Shown here: piece after piece, positions 24,819 through 32,658 of the stretch
How the letters are laid out: every line of letters starts with the position of its first letter
Position numbering within the stretch: the stretch's first letter is position 1
NCBI GenBank assembly: GCA_016717345.1
Contig: JADKFR010000010.1
Span: forward strand, 1 to 41,237
DNA: 41,237 nt
Direction of reading: 5' to 3'
Source: Propionibacteriaceae bacterium
GTDB taxonomy: Bacteria; Actinomycetota; Actinomycetes; Propionibacteriales; Propionibacteriaceae
The notes under the pieces: generated by a model
Seen by the model: only the letters and a program-made list of their open reading frames with translations
The model's database searches: none
Told to the model about the DNA's origin: nothing
Translations under genes and position numbers: made by a program

Positions 24819-26045
24819 TCACTTGCTGGCCAGCACGCGCGAGGCGATCACGCTGGCCAGCATCCAGGTGGCGGCGTAGCCGAAGGCGACCTGGGGACCG
24901 AAAGCCGACCAGAGGACGCCGGCGACCACGGTCGCACCGATGTCGCCGACCGACTGCGTCAGGCCCAACACTCCGAACGCGTTGCTGCGCAGCTCGGCCG
25001 GGAGGTTCACGGCGATCAACGACGATTCCGCTGTCTCCGCCAACCCGATGCCGATACCAGCGACCCCGAATCCTGCGAGGAGCAACCACATCCCCCCAGC
25101 GAACGCAAACACCCCGTAGGCGACCACATAGAGGCTTGCGCCCCACGCGAAGACCGCCCGCGGCCCAAGCCGATCAACCCAGGAACCCCCCACCAGAGAA
25201 GCCAGTGCAGCCGCTGCGTTGTGGCCGGCGTACATCAGGATCGCGACGCTGCTCGCCCTGATCGCGTCCCATCCCGGTTGAGCTGACAACACTTCAGTAG
25301 CGCGCAGGATCAGCAGCGTGGTGGCAAGGTTGCCGAGCTCGAAGCAGGCCACGGGCGCCAGGATCCGTGCCAGACCTGCTTGACGCAACTCGCCCAGGTT
25401 CAACGTCAGCCGTCGTCGGCCTGCGACGTCGGCCAGGCTTCGGCGCGCCTGTCTGGCGGCGATGGTGATGGCCACCGCGGCGAGAACTCCCGGAACAATC
25501 GCCAGGACCATCGTCGTGCGGACGCCAAGAAGTCCTACCAACGCGGCTGCCAGGAGTGGGCCGACGATGGCGCCGATGTTGTCCCCGGCTCGCTCGAAGC
25601 CGAAGGCGCGACCGATGCTGTCGCGTCGGGCGACGTCGGTGAGGAGCATGTCCCTCGCCGGCGAACGCACTCCGCGCGATACCCAGGCGAACGCCCGAAG
25701 GGCCCCGACCTGCCACAGGGCTGTCGTCAGGCCGATCGCCGCGGTCGCCACAGCGGTGCCCAGATAGCCACCCCCGGCAAGGCGTCCGCGCCGCTGTGGG
25801 TCGGACGCCAGGGGCCCGCCGGCCAACTTGGCCAACCCGGTCAGGGCATCCGCGACGCCGTCGATCGCCGCCAAGGCAGCTGGCCCGCCACCCAGCGTGC
25901 CGGACACGAAGCCCGGCAACAGGGAGGTCACCATTTCGTGGCCTGCGTCCGAACACAGCGACGCAACGCCTACCCCGGCGACGCCCGGGTTCAACCAATC
26001 GCCCCTCCGGGCCCCGTCGGTGGGCCCACGCTGATCCGGCGCCAT
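24819..26045 (-). CDS. Major facilitator superfamily transporter
   Basis: The 408-aa integral membrane protein has about 11-12 hydrophobic helices. The first (VAGVGVASLCSDAGHEMVTS) with its Asp/Glu and the following AIDGVADALTGLAKLAGGPL segment are typical of a soluble-export MFS subgroup. The loop 2-3 region is followed by LWQVGALRAFAWVSRGVRSP and RDMLLTDVARRDSIGRAFGF, a second family hallmark. The substrate is unknown. The ATG at 26045 has GGAG 6 nt upstream; open frame continues to 26276 but that part is not membrane-like. The gene ends 172 nt from tRNA-Asn, convergently. No damage is seen. Confidence 0.85.
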   Translation of the reverse strand: MAPDQRGPTDGARRGDWLNPGVAGVGVASLCSDAGHEMVTSLLPGFVSGTLGGGPAALAAIDGVADALTGLAKLAGGPLASDPQRRGRLAGGGYLGTAVATAAIGLTTALWQVGALRAFAWVSRGVRSPARDMLLTDVARRDSIGRAFGFERAGDNIGAIVGPLLAAALVGLLGVRTTMVLAIVPGVLAAVAITIAARQARRSLADVAGRRRLTLNLGELRQAGLARILAPVACFELGNLATTLLILRATEVLSAQPGWDAIRASSVAILMYAGHNAAAALASLVGGSWVDRLGPRAVFAWGASLYVVAYGVFAFAGGMWLLLAGFGVAGIGIGLAETAESSLIAVNLPAELRSNAFGVLGLTQSVGDIGATVVAGVLWSAFGPQVAFGYAATWMLASVIASRVLASK

Positions 26046-26292
26046 CACAACTCCGTCCCGGGGGCACAGAGGCCCTTCGCGCGGCTCGAACCCGCCGTCC
26101 GGCGGTTGAGGTCCCATCCAGACCTGGGCGGTTCCATCGCCCCTCCACGCTAACCCACGGGCCGCGATCCCTTCGCGAAACGACGCCCACCCATCGACCA
26201 CTCCGACGGGGCACCGACAGGGACGCCCAAGGCCCCTGGTGCTCCTCGCGGAGCCCTGCGCCGTCCCAAGCCTCACGCTTGGCGGGAGGCAG

Positions 26293-27312
26293 CTACTTCA
26301 ATGGCCGGAGTCGCACTCGCTGGCCCTTGGAGGACTTGTCGAGTTCAGCCAGACTCGAGCGTGACTTCACGAAGTCGCTGAAGGAGCTGTAGCCCAGGGA
26401 CTTCTCGTGGAAGGCGGGGTCCATGCGTTTGATCTGCAGTTTCACCTCAGAGGTGTGCAGCCATTCATCATGACCGGCCTTGTCATGGCCAAGTTCGAGG
26501 GCTCGCCGCAGCAGCTTGGTCGCCGCCCGTGGCGAGATCTTCGCGGCCGGTTCCGTCGCGTTGGCGGCCACTTCATTCAGACGGTCCGCGACTTCGTCCA
26601 GCACCACCGCGTGCGACTCTTGGGCTGGTGATGACCCCCTGGTGGCCGGCTTGTTCCCGGCCTCCCCAGAAGGTCGGGATGCCGGGGGTTGCGGCTCTGC
26701 CGGGTCCGGAAGGTCCAAGGGCTCGGAGTCGCCCTCCTCGGAGCCAACTCCGGGAAGGTCGTCATACAGGCTGAACTCGTTGCAGGCGGCGGGCAAGGAC
26801 TTGCTGGTCGCCCCAGCCACTCCCACCGCGACAATGAAACGGCCCAACCGCTTCACTCGCTGGGCGAGCGCAACGTAATCGGAGTCCCCCGCAACCAGCA
26901 CGACGTGCGTGACGTTGCTCAGGCGGAACATGTCCTCGACGACATCGACGGCGAGCCTGATGTCGGCCCCGTTCTTCGTGGCCGAGAGCGGAAACATCTG
27001 GGTCAGGTCGACCGCCCGATCGATCAACTGTCGGCGGTAGGCGGCGTTCACCGGTTGCGACCAATCCGCGTAGGCGCAGCTACTCACGATCTGCCCGAAG
27101 GAGGACGCGTAATCGAGGATGGCGCCGATGTCGACGGTGGCCTGCTGGATCCGCCCGACAACCTGTGGATCCGCCGAAGCATCGCTCGGGTCGGTCTGCC
27201 TCACATGATCGGCCTGGAAGGCGCCCCGGCCGTGCAACTGGTTGTACCTCGAGATCACGATGTTGTCGAAGTCGATGTAGACGGCCACCCGGCCATCAGT
27301 GTCGTCAGCCAT
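26293..27312 (-). CDS. NYN-domain RNase-like protein with C-terminal OST-HTH (LOTUS) domain
   Basis: The 339-aa protein starts with a NYN/PIN-like nuclease domain: VAVYIDFDN at 9-17 (Asp14 and Asp16), TKNGADIRLAVDVVEDM, THVVLVAGDSDYVALAQRVK and LGRFIVAVGV. All four expected acidic positions are present. A Pro/Ser/Glu-rich linker (about 185-235) leads to a C-terminal OST-HTH domain: AATKLLRRALELGHDKAGHD, WLHTSEVKLQIKRMDPAFHE and GYSSFSDFVKSR. OST-HTH domains bind RNA, so a regulated RNA-cleaving role is likely but untested. GAGGAG 6 nt upstream supports the ATG at 27312. It is a single gene, 247 nt upstream of the MFS start and transcribed the same way. Confidence 0.92.
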   Translation of the reverse strand: MADDTDGRVAVYIDFDNIVISRYNQLHGRGAFQADHVRQTDPSDASADPQVVGRIQQATVDIGAILDYASSFGQIVSSCAYADWSQPVNAAYRRQLIDRAVDLTQMFPLSATKNGADIRLAVDVVEDMFRLSNVTHVVLVAGDSDYVALAQRVKRLGRFIVAVGVAGATSKSLPAACNEFSLYDDLPGVGSEEGDSEPLDLPDPAEPQPPASRPSGEAGNKPATRGSSPAQESHAVVLDEVADRLNEVAANATEPAAKISPRAATKLLRRALELGHDKAGHDEWLHTSEVKLQIKRMDPAFHEKSLGYSSFSDFVKSRSSLAELDKSSKGQRVRLRPLK

Positions 27313-27574
27313 CCAGGCTCCTCAATTCCGTGGTTCACCCCACCAGGCCCAGTCTGGTGTGGCTGACATCACCCCGCAAACCCAGCCGATGACGGTGCCA
27401 CCCTCAGGAATCGCGCGCCTGCGCAGGGTCGAGGCGCCGTCGGCGCGATTCATCCTGCAGCTTCTGCGCCCGGGAAGGCTCTCCAGGACTGGGGATGATG
27501 CGGTCCGGACGTTCGTATCGTTCGAGGTGGGCCAACAACAGCGCAAACTGGGCAGGACGAGATCGAGAAGCGGA
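27313..27574. other. Intergenic stretch before the broken reductase
   Basis: About 260 bases between the NYN gene and the aldo/keto reductase remnant. Open frames on both strands have no recognisable product; one minus-strand frame ends VIGWVCGVMSATPDWAWWGE but has no start or family support. Confidence 0.35.
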
Positions 27575-28108
27575 CTAGGCCGGATCGGTCACGAGACCAG
27601 CGTGCTCGTCTACGGGGCGGCGGCGCTGGGCGATGTCACGCCGCAGGTCGCCGAAGCGTCGCTGGGGCAGGCGCTGGCTGCGGGGACCAACCATTTCGAC
27701 ACAGCGGCGTCCTATGGGGACGCTGAGGAACGCATGGGTCCGACGATGGAGCGCGTTCGAGGCCAGATATTTCTGGCCACCAAGTCCACTCAGCGTCGCG
27801 CCGAAGATGCCTGGAGTGAGCTCAACCGCTCCCTTGTGCTGTTGCACACCGACCACATCGACCTGTGGCAGGTCCACGCGGTGTCGACCCTCCGGAGCTC
27901 GACACGGTGTTCGTACCCGGGGGCGCGACCGAGGCCTTCGTTCGCGCCGAGGGCGAGGGAATCGTGAGCTGGATCGGCATCACAGGCCACACAGAGCAGG
28001 CGCCGGTCGTGCACGCCGGAGCCCTTCGCCGTCACGACTTCGACTCGGTCCTGACGCCGGTGAACAATCACCTCTACAGCGCCACCTGCGAAGACGCCGC
28101 AGGCGGAA
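27575..28108 (+). pseudogene. Aldo/keto reductase remnant, frameshifted and truncated
   Basis: Aldo/keto reductases reduce carbonyls with NADPH in a TIM barrel. The first part reads LGRIGHETSVLVYGAAALGD, then GTNHFDTAASYGDAEERMG (Asp and Tyr of the tetrad), FLATKSTQRRAEDAW (Lys) and LLHTDHIDLWQVHAV (His), so all four catalytic residues remain. Near 27890 the frame shifts; the rest continues as DTVFVPGGATEAFVRAEGEG, IVSWIGITGHTEQAPV and DFDSVLTPVNNHLYS in the next frame. The gene then stops being recognisable at about 28100 where it meets the convergent 93-aa gene, so roughly the last third is missing. No start codon or ribosome-binding site is clear. Confidence 0.8.
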
Positions 28109-28390
28109 TCATCGAGGGCGGAACCGAGGCGCCTCGGCCTGGTCGTACCCGGGGCGGTCGCTCGGCCAGCCTTCCTCCAAGGAGATGAGCGGAACCCCCA
28201 GGTCGCGAATCTTCGCCAGCAGCCCGTGCAACTGGGCCTGGTCGGCCACGACACCGGCGATGGTCGTCGTGCCGTCAGGCTCGCACGTGAGGCTGAAGCC
28301 GTCGAACCAGTCGGTCCAGCGGGCGTCCAGCCGACCGGCCACCCGGATCGTGTAGTCGCAGGAAAGCTGGCGACCCGGCGCCGCGCTCAT
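28109..28390 (-). CDS. Small conserved protein (93 aa), operon with DUF2306 membrane protein
   Basis: The product reads LSCDYTIRVAGRLDARWTDW, FDGFSLTCEPDGTTTIAGVV, ADQAQLHGLLAKIRDLGVPL and ISLEEGW. It resembles a widespread actinobacterial hypothetical (GRLDxRWxxWFxGF then DQAALHGLLxRxRDLGLPLI). It has no signal or membrane segment. The function is unknown; its frequent partners are small-molecule or membrane genes with a TetR regulator. The ATG at 28390 overlaps the stop of the DUF2306 gene by 4 nt (ATGA). It ends where the aldo/keto reductase remnant disappears. Confidence 0.75.
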   Translation of the reverse strand: MSAAPGRQLSCDYTIRVAGRLDARWTDWFDGFSLTCEPDGTTTIAGVVADQAQLHGLLAKIRDLGVPLISLEEGWPSDRPGYDQAEAPRFRPR

Positions 28391-29073
28391 CTTCGCCCAC
28401 CCTCGGGGATGGCGATCGAGGCCCGTCCGCGATCGGTTCGATCCTCGCCACGGCGGATCACATGCTCGGCGACGGCGAGGTTGATCGCCCACGCAGCGCC
28501 CATGGTCAGGTCGTTGGCCGGCACGCTCGTGCCGAAGAGCGCTGGTCCGACCGCTCCCGTGAGCGCCTGCGTGCCCGCACCGAGCGCGAGCGCGTACGCC
28601 CGGGTCATCCACGCGCGGTGCCGAGCGATTTCGCCCCGCCGGATGGCTGCGAACCCGAGCAGCACGCTGCCAGCCATGCCCGTCCCAACAGCCAGCCGGA
28701 ACCCGTACAACAGGGCACCCGTTCCCGGTTTGGGCGCATACGCCAACGTCATCCAGAGCCCGGAGATTGCGACCGCCATCGCCAGCCCGACCAGGAGTCT
28801 CCCGGACGCCCCGTGCCAGCCCGGCCGACGGGCGCGAAGTCGGGACGAGAACTGGAAGGCACCCAGGAGCGAATACGGGATGACGCAGACGATGTGCAGG
28901 ATCGCGGGCAGCGGGAAGGCGTCCATCCGGACGTCCGTGGACATCAGGTGCGGGCCACCCATCATTCCCCCGAGCCTCAGGGAGCCGCTGATCGCCGGCA
29001 CCACGCTGAGCGACACCAGCGCGAAGGGCACCCACCGGGCCGAAGCCCGGTGGGTGGTGGCGTTCGTGGTCAT
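28387..29073 (-). CDS. DUF2306-like integral membrane protein
   Basis: The 228-aa protein has about six or seven helices, with WVPFALVSLSVVPAISGSLR at the start, ILHIVCVIPYSLLGAFQFSS with His (59) in the helix, HGASGRLLVGLAMAVAISGL, GFRLAVGTGMAGSVLLGFAA and the conserved IARHRAWMTRAYALALGAGT. The HxW/HRAWMxRAY phrase is typical of DUF2306. The function is not established. It lies between two other genes with ATGA overlaps at both ends, so all three are probably translationally coupled under one promoter upstream of 29753. Confidence 0.82.
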   Translation of the reverse strand: MTTNATTHRASARWVPFALVSLSVVPAISGSLRLGGMMGGPHLMSTDVRMDAFPLPAILHIVCVIPYSLLGAFQFSSRLRARRPGWHGASGRLLVGLAMAVAISGLWMTLAYAPKPGTGALLYGFRLAVGTGMAGSVLLGFAAIRRGEIARHRAWMTRAYALALGAGTQALTGAVGPALFGTSVPANDLTMGAAWAINLAVAEHVIRRGEDRTDRGRASIAIPEGGRR

Positions 29074-29753
29074 CGGACGACTGCCGACTCAGGCTGCGGG
29101 CCGAGCTGCGACACGGCCGCGACCTGGCTGCGCTGCTGGCGCCACAGGGAGTAGCCCAGGGCGACCAGAGCCACTCCGGTGGGGACGGCGAACAGGCGCT
29201 GGTTGATCCACGGAAGCAGCGGAATCGCCAGGCTGAGCGGCGTGGCCACGGCAAGTAGGACGGCCGCCCAACGGGCCAGGACGTACGCGCGGACGAGGGC
29301 AATCCCGAACACCAGGCCGCCGGCCACGTATGTCACGCCACCCAGTTGGCTCAGGGTCTTCATCAGGCCGATGTCACCCGCCGCGGTGCCGCCGGTCGCC
29401 ACTGCGATGACATCACTGACATAGGCGGGTGCGCTGTCGGCGATGGCCGGAAGGACGACAAGCCCCGCGACCTCAACGGTCAGCATGATGAGGAAGCCGG
29501 CCGCGAAGATCAGGTAGCCCACCAGCCCCAGAACGCGGGACCTCCTCACCTGGGTGAGGTACATGCCGGTGATCCCGATGAGTGCGAGAACGGAGAAGCA
29601 GACCTTCATGCTCTGGCGGACGACGAACTCGGTCGTCGTCACGAAGTCGACGCTGAGTGTCGGGTGGTTGATCTGAACGCCGATGAACAGCAGCCCTGCG
29701 GCGACAGCGCTGAGTCCGGCCGCTCGGGTGAGCCGGGTGGTGGTGATGGACAT
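29070..29753 (-). CDS. Integral membrane protein, first gene of TetR-linked operon
   Basis: The 227-aa protein has about six helices (AAGLSAVAAGLLFIGVQI, VCFSVLALIGITGMYLT, VLGLVGYLIFAAGFLIML, YVAGGLVFGIALVRAYVL, WAAVLLAVATPLSLAIPLLP). It resembles DUF4386-like membrane proteins but I am not certain of the family. The ATG at 29753 follows GGGAG about 7 nt upstream. It is divergent from tetR across a 279-nt region rich in repeats, which suggests that TetR controls it. Confidence 0.75.
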   Translation of the reverse strand: MSITTTRLTRAAGLSAVAAGLLFIGVQINHPTLSVDFVTTTEFVVRQSMKVCFSVLALIGITGMYLTQVRRSRVLGLVGYLIFAAGFLIMLTVEVAGLVVLPAIADSAPAYVSDVIAVATGGTAAGDIGLMKTLSQLGGVTYVAGGLVFGIALVRAYVLARWAAVLLAVATPLSLAIPLLPWINQRLFAVPTGVALVALGYSLWRQQRSQVAAVSQLGPQPESAVVR

Positions 29754-29956
29754 GTGAGGCTCCCTGGTTCGAGGTCTGCGGCGGCGCCGCGGCTTGTGGT
29801 TCGAACCTAGGGACGGACAGGGTGAGGCGGCATCACCCAGCGATGTGATCGACAGGGTGATCCTCGGACGCCGCTACACCACGGGGGGGCCGGCGCACCC
29901 TCACCATGGACAAGCCAGGCACACCGCATGATCCTATACAGTGACGTTTGATCTAA
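29754..29956. promoter_or_regulatory. Divergent control region with palindromes
   Basis: The gap between the membrane operon and the 19-bp array contains the perfect palindrome GGTTCGAACC (29798-29807) and the inverted pair GGGTGA (29820-29825) / TCACCC (29833-29838). TATACA (29935-29940) could be the -10 of tetR. These are plausible operator sites, none proven. Confidence 0.4.
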
Positions 29957-30032
29957 CGACGGCGTCCTGGTCTCACGACACCGTTCTGATTCAGCGACAC
30001 CGTTCTGTTCCAACGACACAGTGAGGACGGCA
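29957..30032 (+). repeat. Four-copy 19-bp tandem array ending at the tetR start codon
   Basis: The tetranucleotide CGAC recurs at 29957, 29976, 29995 and 30014, exactly 19 bp apart. The two middle units are nearly identical (CGACACCGTTCTGATTCAG and CGACACCGTTCTGTTCCAA); the first (CGACGGCGTCCTGGTCTCA) and last (CGACACAGTGAGGACGGCA) are diverged. The unit before 29957 shares the second half only (TTTGATCTAA versus TCTGATTCAG). The last unit ends one base before the GTG at 30033 and contains its ribosome-binding site. Confidence 0.85.
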
Positions 30033-30617
30033 GTGGCAGGCAAACAGCGGGAACGCGCGGTACGCTCCGACGCGATTCGGAACCGGGATGCGATCCTGGA
30101 GGCCGCCGCCCAACGCCTGACCGAGGACCCGAACGCGAGCCTCGCCGACATCGCGCGAGCGGCCGGCCTAGGGCGCGTCACGCTCTACGGCCACTTCTCC
30201 TCGCGGGAGGAACTGCTGTCAGCACTCCTTCACCGCAGCATGCAGCGGGTCGAGGAGCAACTCTCGTCGGTCGACCTGAGTGGCGCCACCTGGGAAGCCC
30301 TGGACGCGCTGGTGGCATCATCCTGGCGCGTGCTTGACGAACTCAGCGCGTTGCGCGGCGTGGTTGAGCGTGCGATGCCGGGAGAGCTGGACGACAGCCA
30401 CGACCAAGCACGTGCGCGCGTGGAAGCCCTCCTCACCCGAGGACGCGGCGACGGGTCGTTCCGTACCGACCAGAGCCTCGACTGGCAACTCGCCTGCTAC
30501 TTCTCGATCCTGCACGGCGCCGCCTCCGAACTGCGAGGCGGCCACGTGAGTGAGCCCGACGTCGTGAAGCTCCTCCCCGAAACCATCCGGGCCCTGCTAC
30601 GACCACCACCGCAGTAG
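30033..30617 (+). CDS. TetR-family transcriptional regulator
   Basis: The 194-aa protein has an N-terminal TetR helix-turn-helix: RNRDAILEAAAQRLTEDPNA, SLADIARAAGLGRVTLYGHF and SSREELLSALLHRSM, covering residues about 15-60. The C-terminal ligand domain (EALDALVASSWRVLDELSAL, SLDWQLACYFSILHGAASEL) is helical and of an unassigned type. GAGG 6 nt upstream of GTG 30033 decides the start; a GTG at 30021 has no ribosome-binding site. It is divergent from the three-gene membrane operon and probably represses it and itself through the tandem array and palindromes between them. Ligand unknown. Confidence 0.9.
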   Translation: MAGKQRERAVRSDAIRNRDAILEAAAQRLTEDPNASLADIARAAGLGRVTLYGHFSSREELLSALLHRSMQRVEEQLSSVDLSGATWEALDALVASSWRVLDELSALRGVVERAMPGELDDSHDQARARVEALLTRGRGDGSFRTDQSLDWQLACYFSILHGAASELRGGHVSEPDVVKLLPETIRALLRPPPQ

Positions 30618-30642
30618 GCACTGCTGCCCACGCGCCAGCTTG

Positions 30643-30670
30643 TTGACTATCTCAAACCAACATGTATGAT
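30643..30670 (+). promoter_or_regulatory. Sigma-70-type promoter of the hydrolase gene
   Basis: TTGACT (30643-30648) and TATGAT (30665-30670) are 16 bp apart, a near-consensus promoter in a locally AT-rich segment. The expected start near 30677 leaves an 86-nt leader before the hydrolase ATG. Confidence 0.75.
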
Positions 30671-30762
30671 TTATTACGTCGAACATCGCGGTATGAGTAA
30701 GGGATGTCTTGGCCGCTCACCGATCGGTGAGCACTCGCCTCGGACCAGAATCGAGCCCGTCC

Positions 30763-31749
30763 ATGTCGCCTGTCGTCCAACACCTCCCCGCCCAGCCACA
30801 ACCACGCCGTTGGCGTCGACTCGCAGGCATGGCCGCCGCCGGACTACTAGCCCTCACCGCCACCTCGGGGCTGTCAAACGCTGCCGTCACCGCCGCCGAG
30901 AAGGCCCATCACGCGCCCTACGGCCACCCGGTGACACTGGCCGAGGGAGACATCAACGTCTACCGCAACGGTGGCGCAGGCCCGACCATGGTGCTGCTCA
31001 GCGGCTACGGCACTCCGGCGCCGGCCGTCGACTTCGCCCCCCTCATTCGGGAGTTGGACGCCTTCGACGTCATCGTCATCGAGGGCTTCGGATATGGCTA
31101 CAGCGACCTCGACGTGCCGGACCGCACGGTGGAGAACATCACCGGCGAGATCCACCAGGTACTCGGCCGCCTCGGCGTGCACCAGCCGGTGATCCTCATC
31201 GGACATTCGATCGGCGGCATCTACACCCGCTTCTACGCGAACGCCTACCCAGGTGAGGTGTCGGCCATCATCGGCATCGATCCGACGCCCGCGACGGCGT
31301 CCACGCTGGAGACGGGAACCCCGTCGCGGATCGAGGGCGTCCTGGCCTCGCTCGGCCTCTACCGCTGGGTGACCTCGGTGGCTCCCGACCTGATCCAGCC
31401 GCCCGGCACCGCGTACACCGCCGCCGAGCGAGAGCTCACCGCTGCGATGAGCAGGTGGAACTACGGCAATCCGTCCATCGCGGACGAGTGGGCCCAACTC
31501 GCTGCCAACTCCACGAAGAGCGCCGCTCATCCGTTCCCCAGAACCGTCCCGGTGCTCGAGTTCCTGTCGAGCGAGAGCGTCGCGTCCATGCCCACTTGGA
31601 TGGAGAAGCACCAGCGCGAACTCGCCGACGTCTCGACGCACCAACTCCAGGTCGTGAACGGCGCCCACTACCTGCACTGGTCGCAGGCCCCGCTGCTGGG
31701 TCGCGCCATCACGGACTTCGTCACCGCGAACGTTGCAACCACCCGTTGA
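30763..31749 (+). CDS. Exported alpha/beta-hydrolase
   Basis: The 328-aa protein begins with a twin-Arg-poor but basic region (QPRRWRRL), a hydrophobic stretch (AGMAAAGLLALTATSGLSNA) and AVTAAEKA, so it is likely secreted by Sec. The hydrolase fold follows: VLLSGYGTPAPAVDFAPLIR (oxyanion loop), GFGYGYSDLD, the nucleophile elbow GHSIGG at 147-152 (Ser149), GIDPTPATAS, and the late His in VVNGAHYLHWSQAP. The acid is probably in the FLSSESVASMPTW region. The substrate is unknown. The ATG at 30763 lacks a good ribosome-binding site; a TTG at 30709 in the same frame would add 18 residues. A near-consensus promoter lies upstream. Confidence 0.85.
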   Translation: MSPVVQHLPAQPQPRRWRRLAGMAAAGLLALTATSGLSNAAVTAAEKAHHAPYGHPVTLAEGDINVYRNGGAGPTMVLLSGYGTPAPAVDFAPLIRELDAFDVIVIEGFGYGYSDLDVPDRTVENITGEIHQVLGRLGVHQPVILIGHSIGGIYTRFYANAYPGEVSAIIGIDPTPATASTLETGTPSRIEGVLASLGLYRWVTSVAPDLIQPPGTAYTAAERELTAAMSRWNYGNPSIADEWAQLAANSTKSAAHPFPRTVPVLEFLSSESVASMPTWMEKHQRELADVSTHQLQVVNGAHYLHWSQAPLLGRAITDFVTANVATTR

Positions 31750-31874
31750 GCGCCCGCAGCCGCGCCAGGCAATTGGGTCCACAGTCATGGAGGAACCGAT
31801 TGCGCCCCCGGGGTGATGATCGCTTCATCTGGTGAGGCGCTGACCCGAGACGACGCCGGTCCGGGCTGGCCCGA

Positions 31875-31905
31875 TTGGCACTATACATACCCCCCCGGGT
31901 ATAGT
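31875..31905 (+). promoter_or_regulatory. CsoR-like operator/promoter of the 58-aa gene
   Basis: The 16-bp element ATACCCCCCCGGGTAT (31887-31902) has perfect 6-bp arms with a CCCC centre, and a second pair CTATAC (31881-31886) / GTATAG (31899-31904) frames it. GC-tract palindromes of the form TACCC-GGGTA are typical of CsoR/CstR-family copper or persulfide sensors. TTGGCA (31875-31880) and TATAGT (31900-31905) flank it with a 19-bp spacer, so a MerR-type regulator is an alternative. No csoR or merR gene lies in the window. Confidence 0.6.
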
Positions 31906-31937
31906 TTGGATCGTACCCGTCACGAAGGAGAAACCAC

Positions 31938-32114
31938 ATGTGCAGCCCCGTTACCTGCAGGACCTGCGGCAAGACGACCTGGTCGGGCTGCGGCCAGCAC
32001 GTCGCTCAGGTCAAGGCCAGGGTGCCTGCCGGCCAATGGTGCGGTGGGCACGCTCAGTCGTCCCAGCCCACGGTGAAAGCCAACTCCGGGCTCTTCAAGA
32101 TCTTCGGCCGCTGA
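31938..32114 (+). CDS. 58-aa cysteine-rich protein (zinc-ribbon-like)
   Basis: The small protein begins MCSPVTCRTCGKTTWSGCGQ, continues HVAQVKARVPAGQWCGGH, and ends in a basic ANSGLFKIFGR tail. The Cys2, Cys7, Cys10, Cys18 and Cys35 plus His21 and His38 would suit one or two metal sites. Similar small proteins (CxPVTCxTCGKTTWxGCGxH) occur widely in actinobacteria; no role is established to my knowledge. GAAGGAG 7 nt before the ATG is a strong ribosome-binding site. The CsoR-like operator 34 nt upstream suggests induction by copper or reactive sulfur. It is not covered by longer gene models because of its length. Confidence 0.8.
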   Translation: MCSPVTCRTCGKTTWSGCGQHVAQVKARVPAGQWCGGHAQSSQPTVKANSGLFKIFGR

Positions 32115-32147
32115 AGCGCCCGGTCCGCACCTACTCCTGCTTCGTCG

Positions 32148-32163
32148 AGGACCCTGTGGTCCT
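32148..32163 (+). terminator. Small hairpin after the 58-aa gene
   Basis: AGGACC and GGTCCT form a perfect 6-bp stem with a CTGT loop 33 nt after the stop codon. Weak terminator candidate without T run. Confidence 0.35.
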
Positions 32164-32225
32164 GAGCGGAGGACTGCTGCGGGCCGCGCCGTCCGGGCGC
32201 GAAGCCGGTTGCTGCCCGGGTCCCC

Positions 32226-32627
32226 TCACTTGATCAGGGTCAGGAGCTGTTCGACCAGCTTCTGCGCCGACTTCAGGGCGTCGCCGGCGTCACAGCTGTT
32301 GGCGGCGTAGGTCTGCTTGACCGCGCCCCCCGACGTGGCCTGAATCTTGATCGCCTGGCCCTCGGCGCACGTCACCGCTTCCCGTTCACCGAGTGCCCGG
32401 ACGCCGGTGACGAGCGTGTTCCAGAAGCCGTCCGGAAGCTTGTGGGAGGTCTCTTCGCCGTCGATAGTCGAGATGGCTTCTGCGGGTGTGACCACCAGCG
32501 CGTAGTCGCCTCCGGCCTCGTCGGTGTAGTTCACCACGATCTTGTCCCAATCAGCGATACCGAGCACCTGGGAACAGCCGGTAAGGGCCAGCAACAACAC
32601 CAGGACACCGACCGCGACTCGTCTCAT
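32226..32627 (-). CDS. Small lipoprotein of unknown function
   Basis: The 133-aa product begins MRRVAVGVLVLLLALTGCSQ, a clear lipoprotein signal with lipobox LTGC (Cys18). The mature part has WDKIVVNYTDEAGGDYALVV, a central ERE/AVTCAEGQAIKIQATSG strand region and a helical end (DALKSAQKLVEQLLTLIK). Two Cys (in TCAEG and NSCDAG) may form a disulfide. The family is not recognised. It is convergent with the 58-aa gene and sits 31 nt downstream of the DCC-family gene on the same strand... the two are transcribed divergently in spacing but share the strand, so one operon with the DCC gene first is possible. Confidence 0.75.
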   Translation of the reverse strand: MRRVAVGVLVLLLALTGCSQVLGIADWDKIVVNYTDEAGGDYALVVTPAEAISTIDGEETSHKLPDGFWNTLVTGVRALGEREAVTCAEGQAIKIQATSGGAVKQTYAANSCDAGDALKSAQKLVEQLLTLIK

Positions 32628-32658
32628 AAGGGTGAGCGTAACCTCAGGGACCCAGGGG

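Noticed and set aside
27322..27546. 74-codon minus-strand frame with a Trp-rich end
   Set aside because: It has no ribosome-binding site, no family and lies in a region with shadow frames on both strands.
29957..30032. Possible CRISPR array
   Set aside because: Units are contiguous 19-mers without spacers and no cas gene is present.
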